In this document: one piece after another, positions 1 to 9,665 of the stretch
How positions within the stretch are numbered: position 1 is the first letter of the stretch
How the letters are laid out: each line of letters starts with the position of its first letter
DNA from: Tridacna crocea
Taxonomy: Eukaryota; Mollusca; Bivalvia; Cardiida; Cardiidae
Length of the DNA: 64,000 bases
NCBI GenBank assembly: GCA_943736015.1
Contig: OX031069.1
Span: forward strand, 17,365,235 to 17,429,234
Reading direction: 5' to 3'
Made by a program: the position numbers and the translations under genes
Notes under the pieces: model-generated
Seen by the model: the letters and a program-made list of their open reading frames with translations, nothing else
What the model was told of the DNA's origin: nothing
Database searches by the model: none

Positions 1-651
1 ATAAAACTTATAAATTTGACAAGTCAAGTTCATCCATGTCGAAAAGATATTCTCAAATTCAGAAAAAATCCTTTCATGCAAAAAGACTACGTTCGAGGAA
101 AAAATCTTCCTTTCGTGTACATACATACTTTCACGCAAGAACGGTTATTCACTTTCACCGCGATAGTAAAACACGATTTTTCGAGTGTAAAAATCTTAAA
201 TTCATAATCTAACTTTTGCAAATACCTAGAATGTACAAGCAATAAATCAACGGCAGTTTCCTTTCGTGAGGAAAACGCTTCTTTCATAGTAAAGAATCTT
301 CCTTTCGTGGACGTAATCTTCCTTTCGCGAAAGGAAGCGAAAGGAAGTTCCTTTCGCTGTTTAGCTATACCGTAAATAGACTAGTCATGTGATCAAAAAA
401 GAAATTTAATGATTTTTCAACTTTTACCGACTTTAATGTGCGTATCCGGGAATTTCCCCAGACTTTCTCATATGTAGACCATGCCCTGTCAAACTGATAA
501 AAGACGGAAAACATGCAATTTTTTATGGAGCCTTAGAAAATTTAGGGGTCCAAATAAAAAGGAACATGGGAAACCCTACATTCAGTCTGAAGGGTTGATG
601 CGATCTTATTTTTGTGACTGGATCTCCCCATCCCTTCAAATTAGCCCTTTT
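1..651. other. Left edge, no gene recognised
   Basis: Positions 60-360 contain scattered repeats of TTCCTTTCGTG-like words and a perfect palindrome CTTCCTTTCGCGAAAGGAAG at about 330-349. No exon of the downstream receptor gene could be seen. Confidence 0.5.
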
Positions 652-1203
652 TTAACCCTTTACCACACAACGCCGACTTTTAACGACCTTGGGAAAGAAA
701 CCTTTTGAAAACATTGTGGGAAAAGGAGAAAATGCTGGAAACCAGCATTTTCTCCTTTTCCCACAATGTTTTCTACCCTGCTAGAAATAAATTTCAATAT
801 TTTATCAAAGTGACCATATGCCTGACCGTCGTGTACGAAGAAAATAAATACTGCGAGGATGACTCGCATGCCATTCCACATTTTGGCCCAACCCATTTAC
901 ACAGTGTACGTAAGAGTCAGATTCTTCAGTGCGGACATGACCGCGTCATGCACTGAATGAAGAAATCGGAAATAGAGCGCACGTAAGTCATACCTGCAAG
1001 ACAATATTTCATCAGTTCGGGCACCCAACAAGTTTTCTTTCATTGAGTAAACAACAGTCGTCCTCGCAGTATGAATTTTCTTCAGTGTGTACATGACAGT
1101 CAGGTAAATATCATCGGCAATTTTTTATTTGTATTTTCTTTGTCATCTGCAAGTGCTTTCAATTTTGACCAGTCTAAAATTTTGGTGTTTGGTAAAGGGT
1201 TAT
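652..1203 (+). mobile_element. TTAA-MITE A, interrupted by a nested TIR element
   Basis: The left arm and central palindrome (652-820) and the right arm (1105-1203) are separated by the TIR element at 821-1104. The right-hand TTAA has decayed. Confidence 0.85.
821..1104. mobile_element. TIR element nested in a MITE
   Basis: Inverted repeats of about 45 bp bound a 284-bp insert. The left end starts CCTGACCGTCGTGTAC and the right end closes GTACATGACAGTCAGG. Both arms carry the complementary words GAAGAAAAT and ATTTTCTTC. There is no coding capacity. Confidence 0.75.
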
Positions 1204-1934
1204 TACCATCTGGAAATTTGACAGTCTTACACATTGTCTTTCAATCTGCTTAATGTGTCTTTAATCTGCTTGTCAGCTGTGAAAAAGGACATGCATTGAT
1301 AAATATATAATTTAACTTCATGTAGACACCAAGTTAAGTGTAAAGATTTCATTCATAGTTTTGTAATTTACCATTTATCTAACATTAACACATCTGGCTA
1401 ATTTGTAAACAAACACTGGTAAATTCAGTCAACTGCACATGCTTGGTAAATTTGATTTGAAAAAAATAATATTGTGTGCTCTGTAATTTGAGTGATTAAT
1501 ACAACTCCTTTTAGTAATTTGAGTGATAAATACAACTCCTTTTAGTTTTCCTTTTTATGCACACGCTGATAACACAGAAACCAATAAATTGTGTTAGAAA
1601 TAACTTTAAGGTACCGGAAGTGACTTCTGAAACTTGCACAGTAAATGTCCAGCCTTCTTTTTGATTTTCTTGGAAGTAGGTCAATGGATATTTACATTCT
1701 GAAATAATGGAATTACAAGGAGGTAACACTGTGCCTTTTTTTTTTATTTCAGTGTTTTTGTAAAGAATAACCATTAGTCTATCAATTAAGGATCTTATTG
1801 TTCACTGACAAAGAAAAGATTGTCACATATGGCCATTTGAAAGGATGCTGGAAATTTAATTTTTCACTGCAGATTTGTCATAAGAGTGGCTGCTTTGGGG
1901 ACTAGGGTAGAAACAATAATAATAACATCTGAGC
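1204..1934. other. AT-rich spacer, nothing recognised
   Basis: No exon or known repeat is visible apart from a short direct repeat (GTAATTTGAGTGATWAATACAACTCC without the middle) near 1485-1545. Confidence 0.4.
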
Positions 1935-2165
1935 TAGCCCTTTACCAAATGAGAAGAATATAGACTGATGCAAATTTAAAAAGCACTTGCAGACGATAAA
2001 ATAATTGTAACTCAATAAGTTGAACTTTGTTTCCAGCAGGGAAGAAAACATTGTGCGTAAAGGAGAAAAATGCTGGTTATTAGTATTTTCTCCTTTTCCC
2101 ACAGTGTTTTCAAAGGGCTTCTAGCTCAGGGTCGTAAAAATCAGGGATTGTTTGGTAAAGAGCTA
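1935..2165 (-). mobile_element. TTAA-MITE A
   Basis: Reverse-orientation copy with both arms present. The left terminus has decayed and the centre reads GGTTATTAG. Confidence 0.75.
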
Positions 2166-2353
2166 CTCCCTGATTCAGGGGTAGGAAAACTCTGTTTACC
2201 TCTGTTGATATCGTCCACAGTAGTATCTGCTTGTGGATAGTGAATAAAATAGAAATAAGCAAAGCCTAGGAAAAGTAAAAAAGAGACTGCATTAAACAAT
2301 ATGATAACCTTTCATTTTTTTAACTACCCTACCATTTTTGTATTACATCTTTC

Positions 2354-2583
2354 TTAACTCTTTACCACATAATCTGGACTTTTAATGACCATGAGAAAGA
2401 AAGCTTTTGAAACCAATGTAGGAAAAGGAGAAAATGAGGGTAACCAGCATTTTCTCCCTTTTCCCACAATGTTCTCTACCCTTCCCAAATCAAATTTTAG
2501 TTTTTGAGTCACATCTATTTTGTTGTCTGCAAATGCTTTGAAATTTGACTCGTCCAAAATTTTGTTGTTTGGTAAAGAGTTAA
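2354..2583 (+). mobile_element. TTAA-MITE A
   Basis: Full copy between TTAA at 2354 and TTAA at 2580. Confidence 0.9.
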
Positions 2584-2790
2584 ATGAACATACTAGTACA
2601 TACTAGTACATAGACATTGTGGTTGAAGGCACACAGTCAGATTCAGCTAGTTTTCACAATGGGTTGAAGCTATGTTTTAAATTTTTTGCATGTCAAAGAA
2701 CCAATCTATCTCCAGATCCATGTGTTAGATTTATAGGACTTGATGGATCCGTAATTATGCAATGACTTGCTTGGTATAATCAGAGATGCT

Positions 2791-3024
2791 TTAAACCCAT
2801 TACCACACAATCCCTACTTTTGACGTCCCTGAAAAAGAAGCCTTTAGAAAACATTGTGGGAAAAGGAGAAAATGCTGGTAACCAACATTTTCTCCTTTTC
2901 CCACAATTTTTTCTACCCTTCACAAAACAAATTTCAAATTGTCAGTCACTTTTATTTTGTCGTCTGCATAATTATGCTTTCAATTTGGACCAGTCTAAAA
3001 TATTGTGGTTTGGTAATGGGTTAA
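2791..3024 (+). mobile_element. TTAA-MITE A
   Basis: Full copy bounded by TTAA at both ends. The right arm contains a small insertion (AATT) in the CTGCAAATGC word. Confidence 0.9.
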
Positions 3025-3036
3025 GACGATTTACAG

Positions 3037-3103
3037 ATGTTTCAGTAACAGACGAATTTGGTAACATAGACTTATAGGGTAAATTGATTGGATGTTTCTG
3101 TAA
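3037..3103. repeat. Dispersed repeat N, fragment
   Basis: A segment with GATGTTTCAGTAACAGACGA and TTGATTGGATGTTTCTGTAA recurs at about 57176-57229 and, inverted, at about 57492-57573. Confidence 0.55.
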
Positions 3104-3563
3104 CAAAGCAATTATTATATAGTGTTTATGTATGGTGACGTTCTTTACCCCAAACGCATGGCTTTATTTTGTTCAAACCTTCGTAATTCAAAACCTTAAT
3201 TTGTATTTTCTACTATGTATAATAAATAATTTTTTGTTATGTATACCTCATTCAATGCTGTATATATTGACCATGTGGATTGCCTATCTTTCAAGCAAAA
3301 GGGGGAAGATAGTGAAAAAATAAAAAGTCTGAACCTATCTATAAAGGGATGAATGGGTGAAAAGTGCAAAAGTAAAAGGTTTGAACATAACAAAGCCATA
3401 CATTAGGTGTTAACCTGAACGTCACAGAACATATACACAATATAATTGCTTTATTACCAAAATATCCTGTCGATTTACTCTGTAAGTCCATGTTATCGAA
3501 ACATGTGTTACCCCATTAAGACCCCTTTTGTCAGACAATGGCTCAAACATATTGTTGTTACAG

Positions 3564-3657
3564 GTTTGAAGTGACAGGTGCAGATGGGTATATCTACAGT
3601 TATGAACCCTGTGATGGGTTAGTAAGTGGTTGTGCAGGATCCACAGAACCCGTAGCA
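3564..3657 (+). CDS. MRH-domain sorting receptor (M6PR/ATG27-like), first exon found
   Basis: This internal exon lies between a TTACAG acceptor and a GTAAGT donor at 3658. It encodes FEVTGADGYIYSYEPC followed by a Gly/Ser/Cys-rich loop, ending in phase 0 after GCA. DGYIYSYEPC corresponds to DTYIYIFRVC of vertebrate cation-dependent mannose-6-phosphate receptor, the early strand of the lectin-like MRH fold. The exon needs two bases from an upstream exon to complete its first codon, so at least one earlier exon with the signal peptide exists. I could not find it between position 1 and here. A TTAA-MITE starts 44 bp after the exon. Proteins of this family carry cargo between Golgi and endosomes or lysosomes. 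The family assignment is firm because the following exons fit in order and phase. Confidence 0.82.
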
Positions 3658-3700
3658 GTAAGTATCTATGGTGTCTTTCGTCTTTCTGGTCAAGGGAGGG

Positions 3701-3927
3701 TTAACTATTTACCGCACAATCCCTACTTTTAACAACCCTAAGAAAGAAAGCCTTTGAAAACATTGTGGAAAAAGGAGAAAATGTGGATAACCAGCATTTT
3801 CTCCTTATCCCACAATGTTTTCTACCCTTTCCAATTCAGAATTCAATTTTTGATTCACATTTATTTTGTTGTCTGCAAATGCTTTCAATCTGGACTAGTG
3901 CAAAATTTTGTTGTTTGGTAGAGTTAA
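3701..3927 (+). mobile_element. TTAA-MITE A beside a splice donor
   Basis: Full copy with TTAA at both ends. It begins 44 bp after the MRH-receptor exon that ends at 3657. Confidence 0.9.
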
Positions 3928-4302
3928 GGTATTAATAATACCTTTACACTTCTAGTGCAACATGGAATAAAATTACTTATAACTTATTAGTTGATAACTA
4001 AGGATTGGTACTGATACAGTAATTCCTTTGGTTTTGAATTTATTTATTGATACTTTTCTTAGTTTCCTGAATAAGCAGGTAATTTTATTATCTCCCTTTG
4101 AAATGAGGACAAAGGGGTTTTAGATTTATAAATGATAATTCTGAGAGGGAAAAAAAAGGAAAAAGTGGCTCAGTTAAAGTAGTACAATACTTATTATTAA
4201 TCATTGCAATATTTTTAGGATAATGTTATATTGGAAATACCTGTTTTCCATTAGGATGGTACTACTTGAAGTCAAAGGGGAGGTCAGTTTCTAGGTCAAG
4301 TT
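3928..4302. other. Intron sequence, nothing recognised
   Basis: AT-rich, with no exon-like reading frame or known repeat. Confidence 0.4.
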
Positions 4303-4631
4303 TTAACTCTTTATAGAATGACAATTTTTTTTTTTATCTAGATCTAGTACAAGTTATAAAGATTTACAGACAACAAAGTACACATGTAGATATGACTGAA
4401 AATTTTGAATTTGTTTTAGGAAGGATATAAAAAATCATTGTGGGAAAGAGAGAAAATGCTGGTTATCAGCATTTTCTGCTTTTCCCACAATGTTTTCTAT
4501 CCTTCCCTAAACAAATTTCAATCACATTTATTTTGTTGAAATGTAAATTATTCGGTCAATGTTTTTTTGTCAACTGAAAATGCTTTCAGTTGGAAGAGTT
4601 CAAAATTTGTTCCTTTTGTAATGTTACTTAA
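4303..4631. mobile_element. Symmetric TTAA-MITE with two right arms
   Basis: TTAA borders and the central palindrome (about 4430-4500) are present. Both flanks resemble the same arm, the one with CAGACGACAAA and TTGAAATTTG words, in opposite orientation, so the whole element is one long degenerate inverted repeat. The right half holds a short insertion. Confidence 0.6.
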
Positions 4632-4982
4632 TGAGGGAAACAGTAAATCCTCTTGTCCTAAATGGTTAACCAGATGGCATTTGACCTTAATACTCAGCAT
4701 CATCAAATGAGCATGAATTGTAAATGTCCTTATTTTAGCCCTGGGACAAAGAATTGTCCCCTTTAGGCTTCACATATTTTACTGAGAATTGTGGCAGAAA
4801 AAAGTGAAAAGATTTGCTTGTCTGAAAATTTAATAGCTGGATGACTTTTTAGCTCTGCTTTTTGCAAAAAAGAACATCCAGATATTTAATAGCTCTGTTG
4901 ATGTTTGCATGGTCATCGTGCAAAATCGAACATATTCATAATGTCACATCTCTGTAATTTCTGAAGGTATATTATTATATAA

Positions 4983-5149
4983 TTTCAATGTGGCTCAAAT
5001 AGTGCAACTGTTTATTGATAGGATAGAAAACATTGTGGGAAAAGGAGAAAATGCTGGTTACCAGCACAGCATTTCCTCCTTGTCTTACAATGTTTAAAAA
5101 GGCTTGTTTCCAAGGTTCGTCAAAAGTCGTCAATGTGTGGTAAAACATT
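4983..5149 (-). mobile_element. TTAA-MITE A, left-truncated
   Basis: The arm is cut short. The central palindrome is slipped (AGCACAGCA duplication) and the right end reads GTGTGGTAAAACATTAA. Confidence 0.65.
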
Positions 5150-5204
5150 AAAGCTGTCCAAAGGAGAACCAATACAGCAGGAGAATGTGTCCATCAAAAT
5201 GTTT

Positions 5205-5433
5205 TTAACCCATAACCACACAATCCCTACTTTTGACAACCCTGAGAAAGAAGCCTTTAGAAAACATAGTGGGAAAAGGAGAAAATGCTGGTAACCAGCA
5301 TTTTCTCCTTTTCTCACAATGTTTTCTACCCTTCACAAAACAAATTTAAAATTTTCAGTCACTTTTATTTTGTTGTCTGCAATTCCTTTCAATTTTGACA
5401 AACCTAAAATTTTGTCGTTTGGTAATGAGTTAA
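5205..5433 (+). mobile_element. TTAA-MITE A
   Basis: Full copy with intact palindrome and TTAA at both ends. Confidence 0.9.
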
Positions 5434-5601
5434 TACAGTGTGAAACACTTACATGGTTTTACCCCTGTTCTGACACAGAATTTTCGCTGAACATCTAGCA
5501 AATGCAGGAAAACATTGGCACCCACATGCGATACTTTTGTAAAAGTCTTTTGTAAAAGTCTTTTACTACAATTGTATTCGGAGACAACATGTAAATCTAG
5601 G

Positions 5602-5795
5602 ACCACACAATCCCCAGTTTTACTCATTACCAAACAACAAATTTTGAGACTAGACCAAATTGAAAGCATTTGCAGACGACAAATTTAGTGGAACTCAGTG
5701 ATGATTTTTAAACATTTTTTTCTTTTCCCACAATGTTTTCAAAAGGCTTCTTGCTCAGGGTCTTTAAAAGTCGGGATTGTGTGTCAAAGATTTAA
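5602..5795 (-). mobile_element. TTAA-MITE A, deleted centre, joined to a second fragment
   Basis: A short left end of a forward copy (ACCACACAATCCC, 5602) runs into a reverse copy whose palindrome has lost its left half. It ends at TTAA 5792. Confidence 0.65.
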
Positions 5796-5854
5796 CAACC
5801 CCTAAAAAAAAAATTGGAAAAGTATAAAGTTGTGTCAGTGCTAGTGTGAGAAAG

Positions 5855-5925
5855 TCTGGAAACACTTGTGTAGGTGTACTGGCAATGGTGATATGACCTA
5901 AAATGGCATTCTAACATGATACATG
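5855..5925 (+). repeat. SINE tail fragment
   Basis: The words GTGAGAAAGTCTGGAAA, CACTTGTGTAGGTGTACTGG and GATATGACCTAAAATGGC match the tail of the tRNA-derived SINE at 37833-38098. Confidence 0.5.
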
Positions 5926-6141
5926 AATTTGGCTCTATAAAAACAATGCAACGAAAACATGGTAAAGTCTAGGTTATACCATAGAGATTGATGTCATTTT
6001 ACGTAAAGACTTTAAGTGACATCATCCTGTATAAAGTCAGTCAGTCAGTGAGTTATTCAATGGAATACAATCTGCATCCACTTTTTGACTGTAAGTATGA
6101 ACTTGTTTTGCTTTGATTAAGAGTTGATCATGTTAGAAACG

Positions 6142-6310
6142 AAATTATCTTCTTTCTATGGTGTTTTATCATTCAATAAACCATGCTCTGAGTTATGAGG
6201 TGCAATAGATAAACCACTTGGGCTATCGACCTCGTGGATTATTTATTGTGCCTCATAACTCACAACTGTAGTTTATTGAATTATAAACCACGATAGAAAG
6301 AAGATTATTT
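6142..6310. mobile_element. Palindromic MITE family K
   Basis: One long imperfect inverted repeat. The left arm has ATCTTCTTTCTATGGTG and the right arm has CACGATAGAAAGAAGAT, with TGAGTTATGAGGTGCAATA paired to its complement inside. Confidence 0.7.
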
Positions 6311-6315
6311 GTTAA

Positions 6316-6543
6316 TTAACCATTACCACACAATCCCTACTTTTGACGCCCCAGAGAAAGAAGCCTTTTGAAAACACTGTGGGTAAAGGAGAAAATGCTG
6401 GTAACCAGCATTTTCTCCTTTTCCCACAGTGTTTTCTACCCTTCCTAGAACAAATTTCATTTTTTCAGTCACTTTTATTTTGTCGTCTGCAAATACTTTC
6501 AATCTGAACCAGTCCAAAATTTTGTCATGTGGTAAAGAGTTAA
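6316..6543 (+). mobile_element. TTAA-MITE A (reference copy)
   Basis: A near-intact copy that shows the family plan. TTAAC and TTTACCA-like ends form inverted repeats of about 13 bp. The left arm ends GAAGCCTTTTGAAAACA and the centre is a hairpin of about 66 bp around GCTGGTAACCAGC. The right arm holds GTCGTCTGCAAAT and CTAAAATTTTGTC-like words before GGTAAAGAGTTAA. There is no ORF. TTAA borders and ends beginning CCC suggest mobilisation by a piggyBac-type transposase, an inference from the family's known target. The single base at the palindrome centre is A in this orientation. Confidence 0.93.
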
Positions 6544-6587
6544 ACTACAATACAAGAAGAAGATAGAAATAGTACATAATATATAGA

Positions 6588-7030
6588 GGATATTTGTTTT
6601 TTTCGGTGTAAGATCGAAATTTATTTCATCGAGTGGACACCATCGGTAATATTTTCACGAGTGGCACAGCCATGAGTGAAAATATTACCGATGGTGTTCA
6701 CGAGATGAAATAAATTTCGATCTTTCACCGAAAAAACAAATATTCTATTTATTTTATGCTTTTAACCCTTTCTGGGAGGAGCTTTACCAAAATTCAGTAC
6801 AGCTCTTTTCCCTTATTCCCCGTGGCGTACCCCTTCTGCATAGCAACGTTACGTCATGCGAGAGAAATGTAAGGTATATGACATCATATTTCCCATCTGG
6901 TCGTTAGGCACGCGCAATTTACCTAGGCGACAAGAATGTGAAAATCGGTATTTTCACTGGTGGTACCAGTGTAAGATCGAAAAATATTTTCACTGCTATT
7001 TCTCGATATCCTACCGGAAAGCATGAAATA
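6588..7030 (+). mobile_element. Palindromic element family L
   Basis: Two nested palindromes. The arms carry GATCGAAATTTATTTCATC and its complement around GGTAATATTTTCAC. They are followed by a tail with TTCCCCGTGGCGTACCCC and TTTACCTAGGCGACAAGAA. It ends AAAGCATGAAATAAA about 20 bp before the exon at 7053. A near-complete inverted copy is at 37302-37765. Confidence 0.75.
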
Positions 7031-7052
7031 AATTGCTTTATTATTCTCACAG

Positions 7053-7189
7053 GTATGTCAGAAATCAACTGGAGCTGGATCATTAGAATATAATGCTGGT
7101 TTACAGAGTTCTGCAACCTTCTCTGGGGATCCAGCATTGAACAACTTGCAGATACAATACACAGGGCCGCAAAAAGATATTCCAGTAAG
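7053..7189 (+). CDS. MRH-domain sorting receptor, second exon found
   Basis: The exon follows TTCTCACAG and ends before GTATGC. It starts in phase 0, directly continuing the preceding exon, and leaves two bases (AG). It encodes VCQKSTGAGSLEYNAGLQ, then an Asp/Asn-rich turn and NNLQIQYTGPQ. VCQ lines up with the LVQ of vertebrate CD-MPR, whose Gln contacts mannose-6-phosphate, and the IQYTG strand lines up with LIYKGG. The acceptor lies only about 20 bp beyond the end of a palindromic transposon (family L), so part of the branch-point region may be transposon-derived. The exon limits are supported by the phase match with the next exon (AG+G = Arg). Confidence 0.85.
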
Positions 7190-7285
7190 GTATGCCTTGA
7201 AAAGGAAATTGTAGTAATACCAATTTTCACAGAATGAACAGGGAAACATACTGTAGTAATTTGGAAAACATGAGTGAATTCTAAT

Positions 7286-7513
7286 TTAACCCTTTACCCC
7301 ATGAGGCATTTCTATGGTATCTCTAATTGACCCTAAATAAAAACAAGGATGAAGTCGTTTCTTATGTGTATATGACACCTTTTGATATTGTAGAAAACAT
7401 TGTGGCAAAAGGTGAAAGTGCTTGTTAGGAGCAATTTCACCTTTTGCCATGATGTTTTCCAAAAGCTCCTACAAGCAGTGCGTAGAAATGAGTATCTATG
7501 GAAAAAGGGGTAA
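7286..7513 (+). mobile_element. TTAA-MITE B
   Basis: Subfamily B has different arms (GGCATTTCTATGGTATCTC on the left, AAGCARTGCGTAGAAATGAG on the right) around a related palindrome built on GTGGCAAAAGGTGAAA. The right end is decayed. Confidence 0.85.
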
Positions 7514-7699
7514 CTAACGTAATGAAGAGAACCACAAACAAGCACTGTACTATTTTGGAAACATGTATGTAAATAAATACTAAATAAAACTGACATAATA
7601 ATTATTTGAAGACTTTTCTTGAGCATAATTTCCACTTGAACTTCTTTTTTCCCGGCTCTAAAGGTTTACAATCTGGCTAAAATAATGGACTTTGTCTTT

Positions 7700-7905
7700 A
7701 ATATGGTAAAAATCATTGTGGGAAAAGAAAATTCTTGTTACCAGCAATTTCTCCTGTATGGCAATGTTTTCCTTTGCTTCCATTCTAGGGGTCATTAATA
7801 TGGTAAAAAAAAATTTTGGGAATAGAAGAGAATTCTTGTTACCAGCAATTTCTCCTGTATCTGCAATGTTTTCCTTTACCTTCATTCTAGGGGTCATTAA
7901 AGAGG
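7700..7905. repeat. Degenerate MITE centre, about 100 bp duplicated in tandem
   Basis: Two adjacent copies share TTCTTGTTACCAGCAATTTC, TCTCCTGTAT and CATTCTAGGGGTCATTAA. They derive from a MITE with a B-like centre. Confidence 0.65.
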
Positions 7906-7955
7906 ATTGTGTGGTAAAGAGGGCAAAAAGAAATGTTGGGAATGTGTGGTACAGG

Positions 7956-8089
7956 GTTTATAGGATAGAAAACATTATGGGAAAAGGAGAAAATATTAAT
8001 TACCAGCATTTTCTCCTATATTCACAACGTTTTCCAAAGCCTGCATCTTTTGGATTGCTAAAACTCTGGATTGTGTGATAAGGGGTTAA
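7956..8089 (-). mobile_element. TTAA-MITE A, left-truncated
   Basis: The palindrome (centre TTAATTACC) and right arm are present, ending GGGGTTAA at 8089. A further palindrome fragment lies at about 8113-8170. Confidence 0.7.
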
Positions 8090-8170
8090 GGTCTTGTAAA
8101 TCTGTTTCTCAGGCCAGCATTTTTTCCTTTTTCCACAATGTTTTCCAAAGCTTGTTTTAGGGGTTGTTAC

Positions 8171-8662
8171 GAGTCAGGCGTAACTAGAAAGAAGAAGCCA
8201 GCAACAAACGATAACAATTAACAAAATTTATTAACAAAAATATGAAATAAACAGTGACAATATTACAATAGTACAAAACAATACCTTAGACGTTAAATTT
8301 AGAAGACAAACTATTCCAGTCTTAATTCCAATCTGATCCTGATCCAAACTGAATGTAATCCAGGCACTAATTATGACACAAACACAAGATAATCCCCACT
8401 GTAGTCTGGCAATCATGTATTAACTAGTGAACACTGAGATGTAAAAAGCTTTTCCTTTTATAATAACAGGGAAACTTCCAGAAAATTCATGTTAAAATCA
8501 GTTGCATAATTTCTAGTAATCAGATTGTATAAAGGCCTGGAAACTTCCAGCACAATATTCCACAAGAGAGAATCCAGTTCTAAAAATAGCAACAGGGGAA
8601 AACCATTCAAAAATAGATACACACATGAACAAAGCTAGGAATAACTGGGTATGTACATAACA
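8171..8662. other. Intron sequence, nothing recognised
   Basis: AT-rich stretch with no exon-like frame. It is not seen elsewhere in the window, so no repeat family can be assigned. Confidence 0.35.
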
Positions 8663-9062
8663 GGGTATACTGGGTTCAGCCTGTCAGTGTGTCCCTCTGT
8701 GTGTCCGTCAGTGTGTAAAGTCACATTTAGTGACAGCTCTAGTTGAAATTGGAGATTGTATGGTAAGGGGATAAGGTCTTGTAAATCTATATTTCAGGTC
8801 ATCAACCATCCATCTGTGTGTCGGTCCGTGTGTCAGTCTGTGTACAAAATACTGTCTAAGCGATGATTGGGGTATAAAGTCAGATTCAGTGACAGCTCTA
8901 GCTAAAATTGGGGATTGTATGGTAAAGGGATAAGGTCTTGTAAATCTATATTTCAGGTCATCAACCATCCATCTGTGTGTCGGTCCGTGTGTCAGTCTGT
9001 GTACAAAATACTGTCAAAGCGATGGTGGGGGTATAAAGTCACATTCAGTGACAGCTCTAGTT
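8663..9062 (+). repeat. Tandem array of family Q 3' ends with duplicated splice acceptors
   Basis: Units of about 158 bp each hold a family Q 3' end (hairpin GTCAC-ATTCA-GTGAC, then AGCTCTAGTT or AGCTCTAGCT), a MITE right end (GGATTGTATGGTAAGGGG) and the 3' splice site of the exon at 9114. Q ends fall near 8751, 8910 and 9062. Only the first unit keeps part of a Q 5' end. Confidence 0.8.
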
Positions 9063-9113
9063 TCAGGATTGTATGGTAAGGGGATAAGAAAGTCTTGTAA
9101 ATCTATGTTTCAG

Positions 9114-9201
9114 GTCATCAACTATCCATCTGGTATGTACCCAGGGACCAGTAGATTCTTTTGTTTTTAATGGCGAACAAGGGAAAGGATCTGGCAAATT
9201 T
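9114..9201 (+). CDS. MRH-domain sorting receptor, third exon found
   Basis: The acceptor TTTCAG precedes position 9114 and a GTAAGT donor starts at 9202. One base completes the Arg codon of the previous exon. The reading frame is then SSTIHLVCTQGPVDSFVFNG and ends GKGSGKF in phase 0. STIHLVC corresponds to the VVMISC strand of CD-MPR. The Arg that contacts phosphate in CD-MPR, just after that Cys, appears to be Gln here. The 3' splice site and the first 19 exon bases are also present in two near-identical copies upstream, with AG at 8797 and 8956, and a weaker one at 8112. Only this copy continues in frame to a donor, so I take it as the real exon. Confidence 0.85.
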
Positions 9202-9237
9202 GTAAGTTTTACATGTTGTCTTTACCATAATATTATT

Positions 9238-9370
9238 CTTTAAAAATGCAGTGCCAAATTTTAAGGACTATCGGGAAAGAAGTGTTACGAAAATTTTGAA
9301 GGAAAAGGAGAAAATACCAACAATCAGCATTTAATCATTTTCCAACAATGTTTTCTATTCTATAAATGAA
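9238..9370 (+). mobile_element. TTAA-MITE A fragment
   Basis: A degenerate forward copy with a decayed palindrome (AAAATACCAACAATCAGC). The right arm is missing. Confidence 0.55.
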
Positions 9371-9392
9371 AAATTCATAATTTTAATGTTGT

Positions 9393-9620
9393 TTAACTCA
9401 TTACCAAACGACAATATTTTAGGCTTGCCCAAATTGAAAGCATTTGCAGACGGCAAAATAAAAGTGACTGAAAATTTGAAATTTGTTTTGTGAAGGGTAG
9501 AAAACGTTGTGGGAAAAGGAGAAAATACTGGTTACCATCATTTTCTCCTTTTCCTCCAATGTTTTTAAAGGCTTCTTTCTCAGGGGTGTCAAAAGTAGGG
9601 ATTGTGTGGTAATAGGTTAA
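9393..9620 (-). mobile_element. TTAA-MITE A
   Basis: Full reverse copy between TTAA at 9393 and 9617. The palindrome is slightly eroded. Confidence 0.88.
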
Positions 9621-9665
9621 ATGGTCATGTGCAAATGCTGTAAATTTGGACTTTCCTACATTTTT

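Noticed and set aside
1-3563. A first exon with signal peptide for the MRH receptor
   Set aside because: I searched for a hydrophobic Met-started segment ending in the right phase with a GT donor. The only hydrophobic frames lie in MITE arms.
8160-8680. A possible long terminal repeat starting TGTTACGAGTCAGGCG
   Set aside because: No partner copy, primer-binding site or polypurine tract is visible in the window, so there is no support.
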